The notes below the pieces were generated by a model, which saw only the letters and a list, made by a program, of their open reading frames with translations, was not told where the DNA came from and ran no database searches. The position numbers and the translations under genes are program-made. A stretch of 13,712 bases of DNA from CAYORM01 sp964406375 (GTDB taxonomy: Bacteria > Pseudomonadota > Alphaproteobacteria > DSM-16000 > Inquilinaceae). The stretch spans positions 1 through 13,712 of the forward strand of contig CAYORM010000079.1 of the NCBI GenBank assembly GCA_964406375.1. The letters run 5' to 3'. Positions 1 to 6,208 of the stretch are shown here, in pieces. Positions within the stretch are counted from its first letter, which is position 1, and every line of letters begins with the position of its first letter.

Positions 1-306
1 AAGATCGCGCTCGCCCGGTCCTTCGGCGCCTCGACGCTGCAGATCTTCCTCAAGATCCGCATCCCGATGGCGATGCCGATGATCATCGTCGGGCTGATGG
101 TCGGCTCGATCTTCGGCCTGCTGACCGCCGTCGGTGCGGAGATGGTCGGCGGTTCGATCGGGATCGGCAACCGCCTCGCCTATTACTCGTCGCTGATCCA
201 GATGCCCAATTTCTTTGCCTGCATCCTCGTGCTCGCGGCGATGGGCATCTCGATCTACGTCCTCTTCTTCTGGATCGGGAAGAAGTGGGCGAGCTGGGAA
301 TCCTGA
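1..306 (+). CDS. ABC transporter permease, SsuC/TauC-type, C-terminal part only
   Basis: This is the last 101 residues of an inner-membrane permease; the start lies before the window. The reading frame is open from base 1 and ends at a TGA at 304-306. The first residues (ARSFGAS, then a run ending IRIPMAMP) fit the cytoplasmic EAA coupling loop of BPD_transp_1 permeases, which contacts the ATPase. Two hydrophobic stretches follow, at roughly residues 26-45 and 67-90 of the visible part, and the tail is short and basic. The stretch with GAEMVGG and IGNRLAYY resembles the ends of nitrate/sulfonate/taurine (SsuC/TauC) and HMP-type permeases. The binding-protein gene starts 58 bases downstream on the same strand, so the two probably form one importer. 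The substrate cannot be read from this fragment. Confidence 0.88.
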   Translation, partial: KIALARSFGASTLQIFLKIRIPMAMPMIIVGLMVGSIFGLLTAVGAEMVGGSIGIGNRLAYYSSLIQMPNFFACILVLAAMGISIYVLFFWIGKKWASWES

Positions 307-364
307 CGGGTTCCCGGCGCATCGGCCGGTCCGTTCGGGGGACTTTGGACAGGGAGGACAGACA

Positions 365-1498
365 ATGACCATTCTCAATCCGCTGGCGCGGCGCGCAGTG
401 AGCCGGCGGCGGCTGCTCGTGGCGACCGGCGCTGGCGTGACCGCGATCACGCTCGGCGGCGCTTTGACCCGCAGCGCGTTCGCGCAGGAGGGGCCGGTGC
501 GCTGGGTGTCGCCGCGCGGCACCCTCGAGGTGCTGGACGACTATCCGTACTGGATCGCCAAGAAGTTCGGCTATTTCGGCGATCTGCCGACCGAGATCGA
601 AGCCGGTCCGATGGACGCCACGGCGACCATCAAGCTGGTTGACCAGGGGCAGGCTGATATGGGCTACCCCTCGCCGGGCGTCTTCTCGCTCGGCCTCGCC
701 CAGGGCATCCCGCTGGTCTCGGTCTTCCAGATGGGCGCCACCGACGTGTTCGACTTCGCCTTCCGCAAGGGCGAGGCGCCGGCGGATCTCAAGGAGCTCG
801 AGGGCAAGACGGTCGTGCTCGGCTCGGCCGGCTGGTCGGCGATCTGCGCGCCGCTCTTCGCCGCGGCCGGCGCCGATCCGGCGAAGATCAACTATGCCGA
901 GGCCGGGCCGGGCTGGGCGCAGGCGCTGAGCCAGGGCCAGGGCGACGCCGCCCTCTCCTGGGAGGGGCTGCGGGCGCAGTGGACCGGGCAGGGGCTCGAT
1001 TTCGACTACATGCTCGGCCGCAGCTTCTCGAGGTTCCCGGCGAACAGCTTCGTCATCCGCAAGGCGGATTTCGAGGACCCGGCGAAGCGCGAGATGTACG
1101 AGACCTATCTGCGTGGCTGGGCGATGGGCCTCGAGTTCGGCCAGCTGAACCCCCGTGCCGCCACCCATCTGACGATGCAGGAGTTCCCGTCTCTCGATCT
1201 GACGCCGGAGATCGCGGTCGAGTCGATGATGCAGCTCGCCAACGTCTTCCGCGGCAATTGGGAGGCGCGCCAGGGCTGGGGCTGGCACGACATGGAGAGC
1301 TGGTCGGCCTATCTGTCGACGGTCTACGAAATCGGCCAGGTGCCGATGGAGATCGCCGCCGACGAGGTGGTCAAGAACGACTACATCGCCGGGGCGAACA
1401 CCTTCGACGTGGAGACCGTCGCCGCCGATGCCGAGGCCTATGAGCTGCCGGAGGAGTATGCGGCGGTCGATCTCGAGGTGATCCGAGCGCGGCTCTGA
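365..1498 (+). CDS. Tat-exported ABC transporter substrate-binding protein, NMT1/SsuA-like
   Basis: This encodes a 377-residue periplasmic solute-binding protein, the usual size for the SsuA/TauA/NMT1 fold. The ATG at 365 is preceded by a strong Shine-Dalgarno AGGGAGGA at 351-358. The N-terminus carries a twin-arginine signal: SRRRLLV at residues 13-19, a hydrophobic stretch to about 33, and an AFA cleavage site near residue 40. The protein is therefore probably exported folded. The mature part has family hallmarks: an early YWIAKKFGYF, a DQGQADMGYPSPG segment lining the first lobe, and LEGKTVVLGSAGW near residue 150, followed by a second alpha/beta lobe. It follows the permease gene by 58 bases and precedes a VOC-family gene. 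The ligand is unknown. Sulfonates, pyrimidine precursors and other small organics are all handled by this superfamily, and I see nothing that decides between them. Confidence 0.9.
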   Translation: MTILNPLARRAVSRRRLLVATGAGVTAITLGGALTRSAFAQEGPVRWVSPRGTLEVLDDYPYWIAKKFGYFGDLPTEIEAGPMDATATIKLVDQGQADMGYPSPGVFSLGLAQGIPLVSVFQMGATDVFDFAFRKGEAPADLKELEGKTVVLGSAGWSAICAPLFAAAGADPAKINYAEAGPGWAQALSQGQGDAALSWEGLRAQWTGQGLDFDYMLGRSFSRFPANSFVIRKADFEDPAKREMYETYLRGWAMGLEFGQLNPRAATHLTMQEFPSLDLTPEIAVESMMQLANVFRGNWEARQGWGWHDMESWSAYLSTVYEIGQVPMEIAADEVVKNDYIAGANTFDVETVAADAEAYELPEEYAAVDLEVIRARL

Positions 1499-1506
1499 TG
1501 CTGATG

Positions 1507-1535
1507 GCGGGCGGGGTCGTTGCGGCCCCGCCCGC
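1507..1535 (+). terminator. Strong GC hairpin between binding-protein and VOC genes
   Basis: A perfect 10-bp inverted repeat, GCGGGCGGGG at 1507-1516 and CCCCGCCCGC at 1526-1535, flanks a nine-base loop. It starts eight bases after the binding-protein stop and is followed by ATCTT, a poor T tract. It could be a rho-independent terminator or, more likely given the weak T run and the gene 32 bases on, a partial terminator or mRNA-stabilising stem. Such a stem would let the binding protein be made in excess over the downstream product. The structure is seen directly; its role is inferred. Confidence 0.6.
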
Positions 1536-1567
1536 ATCTTCCGTCACCCGTCCCGAAGGAGAATGCC

Positions 1568-1921
1568 ATGGCCGACCCGCTGGTCTTCGACCATGTCGGT
1601 ATCCCGACTGACATCGTGCAGCCGAACGAGAACTGGATCGAGGTGAGCCGCGTCTGGGTCACCAATCCCCGGCGTCACACCGAGAGCATCGAATTCCTGC
1701 GCTTTGAGCCCGACAGCCCGACGCCGGAGATCATCAAGAAGAATCCGCATGTGGCGTTCCGCGTCGACCGGCTGGAGCCCCATCTCGAAGGCCAGCAGAT
1801 CATCATCCCGCCCTTCGACGTCGCGGGATTCGTGCGCGCCGCCTTCATCCTGAAGCACGGCACGATCTTCGAGTACATGCAGTATCACGATGTCGGCCGC
1901 TGGTTCGACGAGCGGGACTGA
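1568..1921 (+). CDS. VOC-superfamily (glyoxalase/dioxygenase-like) protein
   Basis: This encodes a 117-residue single-domain protein of the vicinal oxygen chelate superfamily. The ATG at 1568 is supported by GAAGGAG at 1555-1561; an upstream in-frame ATG at 1520 would begin inside the hairpin and is unlikely. It opens with the characteristic FDHVGI (His9). A second module has NPHVAFRVD (His61) and ends with IFEYMQY (Glu102). His9, Glu42, His61 and Glu102 are reasonable metal-ligand candidates by comparison with the family. It has no signal peptide, so it is cytoplasmic. Its place after the permease and binding-protein genes suggests it acts on, or senses, the imported compound. VOC proteins include lyases, isomerases, dioxygenases and binding proteins, so no reaction is assigned. 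Confidence 0.85.
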   Translation: MADPLVFDHVGIPTDIVQPNENWIEVSRVWVTNPRRHTESIEFLRFEPDSPTPEIIKKNPHVAFRVDRLEPHLEGQQIIIPPFDVAGFVRAAFILKHGTIFEYMQYHDVGRWFDERD

Positions 1922-1930
1922 ACCCCGCGT

Positions 1931-3247
1931 TCAGCCTGCCGGGCGCGCTGGCACCCCGGCGACATAGGTCTCGCGGACCGACCGGTCGTCGCCCAGCGTC
2001 ATCAGCACGAACAGTTCCTCCTCGAGCGTCGTGACGCGATCCATGCGATGGGCCATCGCCGGCGTCGCCCGCGCATCCAGCACGACGAGATCGGCATAGC
2101 GGCCGGGCGCGATCGAGCCGATCTCTTCGGCCAGCCCCAGCGCCTCGGCATTGCCGCGCGTGATCATCGCGAAGGCCGCCATGGCCGGCAGGTTCTGCCC
2201 CTGAAGCTGCAGCACCTTGTAGGCCTCGGCGGCGGTGCGCAGCATCGAATAGCTCGTCCCGCCGCCGACATCGGTGGCCAGGGCGGTCCGTACCGGTCGT
2301 CCGGCATCCTGCATCGCGGCCAGATCGAAGAGGCCGCTGCCGATGAACAGGTTCGAGGTCGGGCAGAAAACGGCGACGGAGCCCGTTTCCGACAGGCGCT
2401 GCCGCTCGCGTTCGGACAGGTGGATGCAGTGGCCGAACAGCGAGCGCGGTCCCAACAGCCCGTACCGGTCGTAGACATCCGTATAGTCGGCCGCCTCGGG
2501 GAAGAGCGTTGCGACCACCTCGATCTCGCGCCGGTTCTCCGCCAGATGGGTCTGGAGATGGATCTGCGGATGCTCGCGCAGCAGCGCGCCCGCGGCCTCG
2601 AGCTGCGCCGGCGTCGAAGTGATGGCAAAGCGTGGCGTGATCGCGTAGCGCAGCCGGCCGCGACCGTGCCAGCGCGCGATCAGCGCCTTGCTCTCGTCAT
2701 AGGCGCGCTGCGCCGTGTCACGAAGGCCAGGCGGGGCGTTGCGGTCCATCATCACCTTGCCGGCGATCAGGGCCATGTCGCGTGCGGCGGCTTCGGCCAT
2801 CACGGCATCGACCGAGGCCGGATGGACCGAGCCATAGACCACCGCCGTCGTCGTCCCGCAGCGCAGCAGCTCGTCGATGAAGAAGACGGCGTTGGCCACG
2901 GCATGGCCGGTATCGGCGAAGCGCTGTTCCTCGACGAAGGTGTAGCGTTCGAGCCAGTCGAGCAGCTGGGCGCCGTAGGAGGCGATGACCTGGGTCTGAG
3001 GGAAATGGATGTGCGGGTCGATGAAGCCGGGCAGGATCAGCGCATCGGGATGGCTGTCGATCGGCGTGCCCGCCGGCAGCGTCGGCATTAGCGTCGCCGC
3101 CGGCCCCACCGCCGCGATGCGGCCGTCCTCGATGCGGAGGAGACCGTCCTCGATATAGCCGGCCCCTCGCTCGGTCCCCACCTCTGCGGCGAAGGTGAGG
3201 ATCCGGCCGCGGATCGCGCGGGTTCTCGCCTCAGGTCCTGCCGTCAT
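1931..3247 (-). CDS. guaD: Guanine deaminase
   Basis: This encodes a 438-residue cytoplasmic metal-dependent amidohydrolase that converts guanine to xanthine and ammonia in purine salvage and catabolism. The metal and catalytic residues fall in the usual order: HIH at 79-81 within PGFIDPHIHFPQTQ, His234 and Glu237 in QTHLAEN, His273 in FGHCIH, and Asp326 in ATDVGGG. The PQTQ stretch after HxH and the NLFIGSGLF segment (299-307) are typical of GuaD rather than of chlorohydrolases or cytosine deaminases. I chose the ATG at 3247 because the sequence upstream of it is Arg/Pro-rich and matches nothing in the family; the ribosome site there is weak (AGAAGACGG). It converges on the VOC gene with nine bases between and is divergent from the zinc-transport locus. 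Confidence 0.93.
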   Translation of the reverse strand: MTAGPEARTRAIRGRILTFAAEVGTERGAGYIEDGLLRIEDGRIAAVGPAATLMPTLPAGTPIDSHPDALILPGFIDPHIHFPQTQVIASYGAQLLDWLERYTFVEEQRFADTGHAVANAVFFIDELLRCGTTTAVVYGSVHPASVDAVMAEAAARDMALIAGKVMMDRNAPPGLRDTAQRAYDESKALIARWHGRGRLRYAITPRFAITSTPAQLEAAGALLREHPQIHLQTHLAENRREIEVVATLFPEAADYTDVYDRYGLLGPRSLFGHCIHLSERERQRLSETGSVAVFCPTSNLFIGSGLFDLAAMQDAGRPVRTALATDVGGGTSYSMLRTAAEAYKVLQLQGQNLPAMAAFAMITRGNAEALGLAEEIGSIAPGRYADLVVLDARATPAMAHRMDRVTTLEEELFVLMTLGDDRSVRETYVAGVPARPAG

Positions 3248-3342
3248 CCGCCGTCTTCTGCCTCGTTTCCCCGCCGATCCTAGGACGGCCGGCTCGAGCG
3301 GCCAAGCGCGGGGGTGCCGGTGCGGGCGGTCGGAAGCCGCGC

Positions 3343-3370
3343 TTGCGGCCGGCGTCGGCAATGTTATACA
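3343..3370 (+). promoter_or_regulatory. Candidate sigma-70 promoter of the zinc-import operon
   Basis: TTGCGG at 3343-3348 and TATACA at 3365-3370 are separated by 16 bases, a plausible -35/-10 pair. The -10 lies inside the AT-rich palindrome described separately, so a repressor bound there would occlude RNA polymerase. The surroundings are strongly GC-rich, which makes this AT island stand out. It is an inference from sequence only. Confidence 0.45.
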
Positions 3371-3377
3371 TTAACAC
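3361..3377 (+). promoter_or_regulatory. Zur-like operator palindrome upstream of the zinc importer genes
   Basis: The 17-base sequence has half sites ATGTTAT (3361-3367) and TTAACAC (3371-3377) around a 3-base centre; TGTTA and TAACA are perfect inverted repeats. The left half matches the alphaproteobacterial Zur consensus as I recall it (ATGTTAT, a short spacer, ATAACAT), and the right half matches about five of seven positions. A second overlapping palindrome, AATGT-TAT-ACATT, spans 3360-3372. The site sits 35 bases before the micropeptide ATG and over the predicted -10. Zinc-bound Zur should repress here when zinc is plentiful. The guaD start lies about 115 bases away on the other side. 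Confidence 0.65.
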
Positions 3378-3411
3378 AATAGCGACAGAGCCCCGCCGGG
3401 GCGAAGGACCC

Positions 3412-3564
3412 ATGCCCCGCACCATGCCCCCGCGCGAAATGGCGCCACGCCTCGCCATCCGGCCTTCGGCGCTTTCGGCGCCGGCCGGGCGGCGTGTCAT
3501 CCTGGCCCTGCTGCCGATCGCCCTTCTGTGGGTGGCGGTCGCCTGGGCACTCGGCTGGCTGTGA
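3412..3564 (+). CDS. Putative 50-residue single-span membrane micropeptide
   Basis: A short frame begins at the ATG at 3412, with GAAGGA at 3403-3408 before it, and stops four bases before the first possible aztA start. The product would have a basic, Pro/Arg-rich N-terminal half (about residues 1-28) and one hydrophobic segment, about residues 29-50, reaching the C-terminus with Trp residues near the end. That fits a small inner-membrane protein with its N-terminus in the cytoplasm. A TTG at 3343 in the same frame would add 23 residues but lies within the promoter and operator. It is the first gene after the Zur-like site, so it would be induced with the transporter under zinc starvation. 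I do not recognise the family. It may be an accessory subunit or merely a coupling leader for aztA. Confidence 0.5.
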   Translation: MPRTMPPREMAPRLAIRPSALSAPAGRRVILALLPIALLWVAVAWALGWL

Positions 3565-3573
3565 GGCATGACG

Positions 3574-4332
3574 ATGTCCGAACCCCGCACCGGCGCGACG
3601 ATCCGGCTCCTCGACGTAACCGCGGGCTATGAGCGCCGGCCGGCCGTCCATCACGTCTCCGGACGGTTCGCCGCCGGCTCGCTGACCGCCGTGGTCGGCC
3701 CGAACGGTGCCGGCAAGTCCACCCTGCTCAAGACCATCGCCGGGCTGCTGCCGCCGCTCGAGGGGCAGGTCGACAGGGGCGGGCTGCGGCGCCGGGACAT
3801 CGCCTATCTGCCACAGCTCGCCGAGATCGATCGCAGCTTCCCCATCTCCGTCGCCGACACGGTACTGCTCGGCGGCTGGGCGCGGACCGGTGCCTTCCGC
3901 GGTGCGACGCCGGCGCTCAGGGAGCGGGCCGCCGCCGCGCTGGAGGCGGTCGGTCTCGGCGGGCTCGACCGGCGGCCGATCGGCAGCCTCTCCGCCGGGC
4001 AGTTCCAGCGCGTGCTCTTCGCGCGGCTGCTGCTGCAGGACTGTCCGGTCATCCTTCTCGACGAGCCCTTCGCGGCCCTGGATGCGCGGACGACGCGTGA
4101 TCTCGTCGCGGTCGTGCGCCGCTGGCATGGCGAGGGACGGACGATCGTGACCGTGCTGCACGATCTCGAGCAGGTCCGCGAGACCTGTCCGGAGACGCTT
4201 CTCCTCGCGCGCGACCCGATCGGCTGGGGACGGACCGAGGAGGTGCTGCGCGCGGAGAATCTGATGCGCGCCCGGGCGATGTCGGAGGGCTGGTCGGCGG
4301 AGCCGGTCGCCTGTCGCCGTAACGCCGCCTGA
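3574..4332 (+). CDS. aztA: Zinc ABC transporter ATP-binding protein (AztA/ZnuC type)
   Basis: This encodes a 252-residue ATPase subunit that powers periplasm-to-cytoplasm zinc uptake. In order it has Walker A GPNGAGKST (residues 42-50), the Q-loop YLPQ (78-81), an ABC signature written LSAGQ (139-143), Walker B VILLDEP (159-165) and the switch His196 in VLHD. The LSAGQ form and the short length fit the manganese/zinc/iron-chelate group. Two in-frame ATGs, 3568 and 3574, are possible. GAGG at 3563-3566 lies seven bases before the second but only one before the first, so I favour 3574. The early GYERRPAVHH segment recalls AztA, and the ligand spacing of the neighbouring binding protein supports Azt over Znu. 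ZnuC is the fallback name. Confidence 0.88.
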   Translation: MSEPRTGATIRLLDVTAGYERRPAVHHVSGRFAAGSLTAVVGPNGAGKSTLLKTIAGLLPPLEGQVDRGGLRRRDIAYLPQLAEIDRSFPISVADTVLLGGWARTGAFRGATPALRERAAAALEAVGLGGLDRRPIGSLSAGQFQRVLFARLLLQDCPVILLDEPFAALDARTTRDLVAVVRRWHGEGRTIVTVLHDLEQVRETCPETLLLARDPIGWGRTEEVLRAENLMRARAMSEGWSAEPVACRRNAA

Positions 4333-4345
4333 GGCGGCCGCCATC

Positions 4346-5212
4346 ATGGGCGCCCTGCTCATCGACCCCTTCCTCGACTACGCCTTCATGCGCCGGGCGC
4401 TCGTGGCCTGCCTGGCGCTCGCCCTCGGCTGCGGGCCGGTCGGCGTTCTCCTGGTGCTGCGACGGATGAGCCTTGTCGGCGATGCGATGGCGCATGCCGT
4501 ACTGCCGGGCGCGGCGGTCGGTTTTCTCGTCGCCGGGCTCTCGCTTTGGGCGATGGGGCTGGGCGGGCTGGTCGCGGGGCTGGCGGTCGCATTGCTCGCA
4601 GGGGCCGTCACCCGGATGACCGCGCTGCGCGAGGATGCGGCCTTCGCCGGCTTCTACCTGATCGCGCTCGCGCTCGGCGTGATGATCGTCTCCACCCGCG
4701 GCAGCAATGTCGACCTGATGCATGTGCTGTTCGGCACCATTCTCGCCATCGATGACGCTGCCCTGCTGATGATGGCGGGCATCGCCTCGCTGACGCTGCT
4801 GGCGCTGGCATTGCTGTTCCGGCCGCTGGTGGTCGAGTGCTTTGATCCCGGCTATCTGCGGATGGTCGGCGGCATGGGTGCCTTCGCCCATCTCGCCTTC
4901 CTGGCGCTGGTGGTCCTCAACCTCGTCGGCGGGTTCCAGGCGATGGGCACGCTGATGGTAGTCGGGCTGATGATGCTGCCCGCCGCCGCCGCCCGCTTCT
5001 GGGTGCGCGATCTCACCGGACTCGCGCTCGTCGCGGCCGGTATCGCCTTCCTGTCGGGCTATGCCGGGCTGCTCGTCTCCTATCACCACAACCTGCCATC
5101 GGGCCCGAGCATCGTGCTGACCGCCGGCTGCGCCTATGTCGTCTCGTTGCTGCTCGGCCGGCACGACAGCATCCGCGCCCGCTTCCTGCCCGCGCCGCAT
5201 CTGGCGGCTTGA
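4346..5212 (+). CDS. aztB: Zinc ABC transporter permease (AztB/ZnuB type)
   Basis: This encodes a 288-residue ABC-3 family permease forming the zinc channel in the inner membrane. It is almost wholly hydrophobic, with about eight predicted spans. The family's conserved loop is at residues 38-60 (LRRMSLVGDAMAHAVLPG), including His50. A late GGFQAMGTLMVVGLMMLPAAAA stretch fits the conserved core of ZnuB/AztB proteins, and the C-terminal tail after the last span is short and basic. The ATG at 4346 follows the aztA stop by 13 bases; GAGG at 4331-4334 overlaps that stop and is a weak ribosome site, so translation may be coupled. The binding-protein gene follows after 24 bases. Confidence 0.9.
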   Translation: MGALLIDPFLDYAFMRRALVACLALALGCGPVGVLLVLRRMSLVGDAMAHAVLPGAAVGFLVAGLSLWAMGLGGLVAGLAVALLAGAVTRMTALREDAAFAGFYLIALALGVMIVSTRGSNVDLMHVLFGTILAIDDAALLMMAGIASLTLLALALLFRPLVVECFDPGYLRMVGGMGAFAHLAFLALVVLNLVGGFQAMGTLMVVGLMMLPAAAARFWVRDLTGLALVAAGIAFLSGYAGLLVSYHHNLPSGPSIVLTAGCAYVVSLLLGRHDSIRARFLPAPHLAA

Positions 5213-5236
5213 GGCCCTTGCCGACGGAGAACACGC

Positions 5237-6193
5237 ATGCGCCGCTCCCGCCTGCTCGCCGCCGCGGCTGCCCTCTGCCTCCTCCCGCTCACCCCGCCGG
5301 CGGAGGCCGGGGACACGCCGCTCTCGGTCGTCGCGAGCTTCAGCATCCTCGGCGACATGGTGCGGCGGATCGGTGGCGACCACGTCGCGGTGACGACGCT
5401 CGTCGGCCCCGATGGCGACACCCATGTCTATCAGCCGACGCCGGCCGATGCGCAGGCGGTGGCGGCTGCCGATCTCGTCGTGGTGAACGGGCTGCATTTC
5501 GAGGGCTGGATCGACCGACTGATCGAGGCGTCGGGCTATGACGGCGCCGTCATCGTCGCCACCGCCGCCGTCGATCCGATCACCTTCGGGGACGCGGACG
5601 AACATGCGCATCAGGGCAGGCATGCGCATGATCACGACCATGGCGATCCCGACCCCCATGCCTGGCACGATCTGCGCAACGGCGCGCTCTATGCGGAGGC
5701 GATCGCGGCCGGGCTGGGCGCTGCCGATCCGGCGCATGCCGACACCTATGCCGAGGCGGCGGCGGCCTATCGGGCGGAGATGCTGGCCCTCGACGCCGAG
5801 ATCCGGGCGCGGTTCGCGGCGCTGCCCGAGAGCCGCCGGCGGGTCCTGAGCTCGCACGACGCCTTTGCCTATTTCGGCCGCGCCTATGGCGTGGCCTTCG
5901 AGGCTCCGGTCGGCGTCTCGACCGACAGCGAGGCATCGGCGCAGGATGTCGCGCGGATGATCGACCAGATCGTCGAGCACGGCGTCTCGGCGATCTTCAT
6001 CGAGAACATCGCCGACCGGCGTCTCGTCGACCAGATCGCGGCGGATACCGGTGCCGTGGTCGGCGGTGTCCTCTATTCGGATGCCCTGTCGCCGCCGGAC
6101 GGGCCGGCCGCGACCTATCTCGACCTTCTGCGCGGGAATGCCGAGACGATTGCCAGTGCGATAGAAGCCGCTGACATCGCAGCAGCGGAGTGA
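5237..6193 (+). CDS. aztC: Zinc ABC transporter periplasmic binding protein (AztC/ZnuA type)
   Basis: This encodes a 318-residue cluster A-I metal-binding protein that captures zinc in the periplasm and passes it to the permease. A Sec signal (MRRSRLLAAAAALCLLPL) ends near residue 24 (AEA). The predicted ligands are His63, His141, His207 (in SSHDAF) and Asp282 (in LYSDAL). Their spacing closely follows what I recall for Paracoccus AztC (His61, His138, His204, Asp279). His at the third position argues against manganese-type proteins, which usually have Glu there. A His-rich loop at 121-136 holds six histidines (123, 125, 129, 131, 133, 135), as in zinc-specific members. The ATG has GGAG at 5226-5229, and the gene is the last of the operon. 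ZnuA is the alternative name. Confidence 0.9.
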   Translation: MRRSRLLAAAAALCLLPLTPPAEAGDTPLSVVASFSILGDMVRRIGGDHVAVTTLVGPDGDTHVYQPTPADAQAVAAADLVVVNGLHFEGWIDRLIEASGYDGAVIVATAAVDPITFGDADEHAHQGRHAHDHDHGDPDPHAWHDLRNGALYAEAIAAGLGAADPAHADTYAEAAAAYRAEMLALDAEIRARFAALPESRRRVLSSHDAFAYFGRAYGVAFEAPVGVSTDSEASAQDVARMIDQIVEHGVSAIFIENIADRRLVDQIAADTGAVVGGVLYSDALSPPDGPAATYLDLLRGNAETIASAIEAADIAAAE

Positions 6194-6208
6194 GCGGAGG
6201 CCCCGCCC

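Noticed and set aside
365..1498. Assigning the binding protein to sulfonate, taurine or thiamine-precursor uptake
   Set aside because: The fold is shared by all these groups. No substrate-specific residues or neighbouring metabolic genes in the window settle the choice.
83..1537. A 484-codon open frame on the minus strand over the permease and binding-protein genes
   Set aside because: It is antisense to two recognisable genes and its composition is typical of shadow frames.
1922..1930. A terminator between the VOC gene and guaD
   Set aside because: The gap is only nine bases and forms no hairpin.
2048..3091. A 347-codon plus-strand frame inside guaD
   Set aside because: It is antisense to guaD, which carries all catalytic residues; no domain is visible in the alternative.
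4049..5980. A 643-codon open frame on the minus strand across aztA, aztB and aztC
   Set aside because: Its translation is Arg/His/Gln/Asp-rich low-complexity sequence without domains, and it lies antisense to three well-supported genes. Long antisense frames are expected in DNA this GC-rich.
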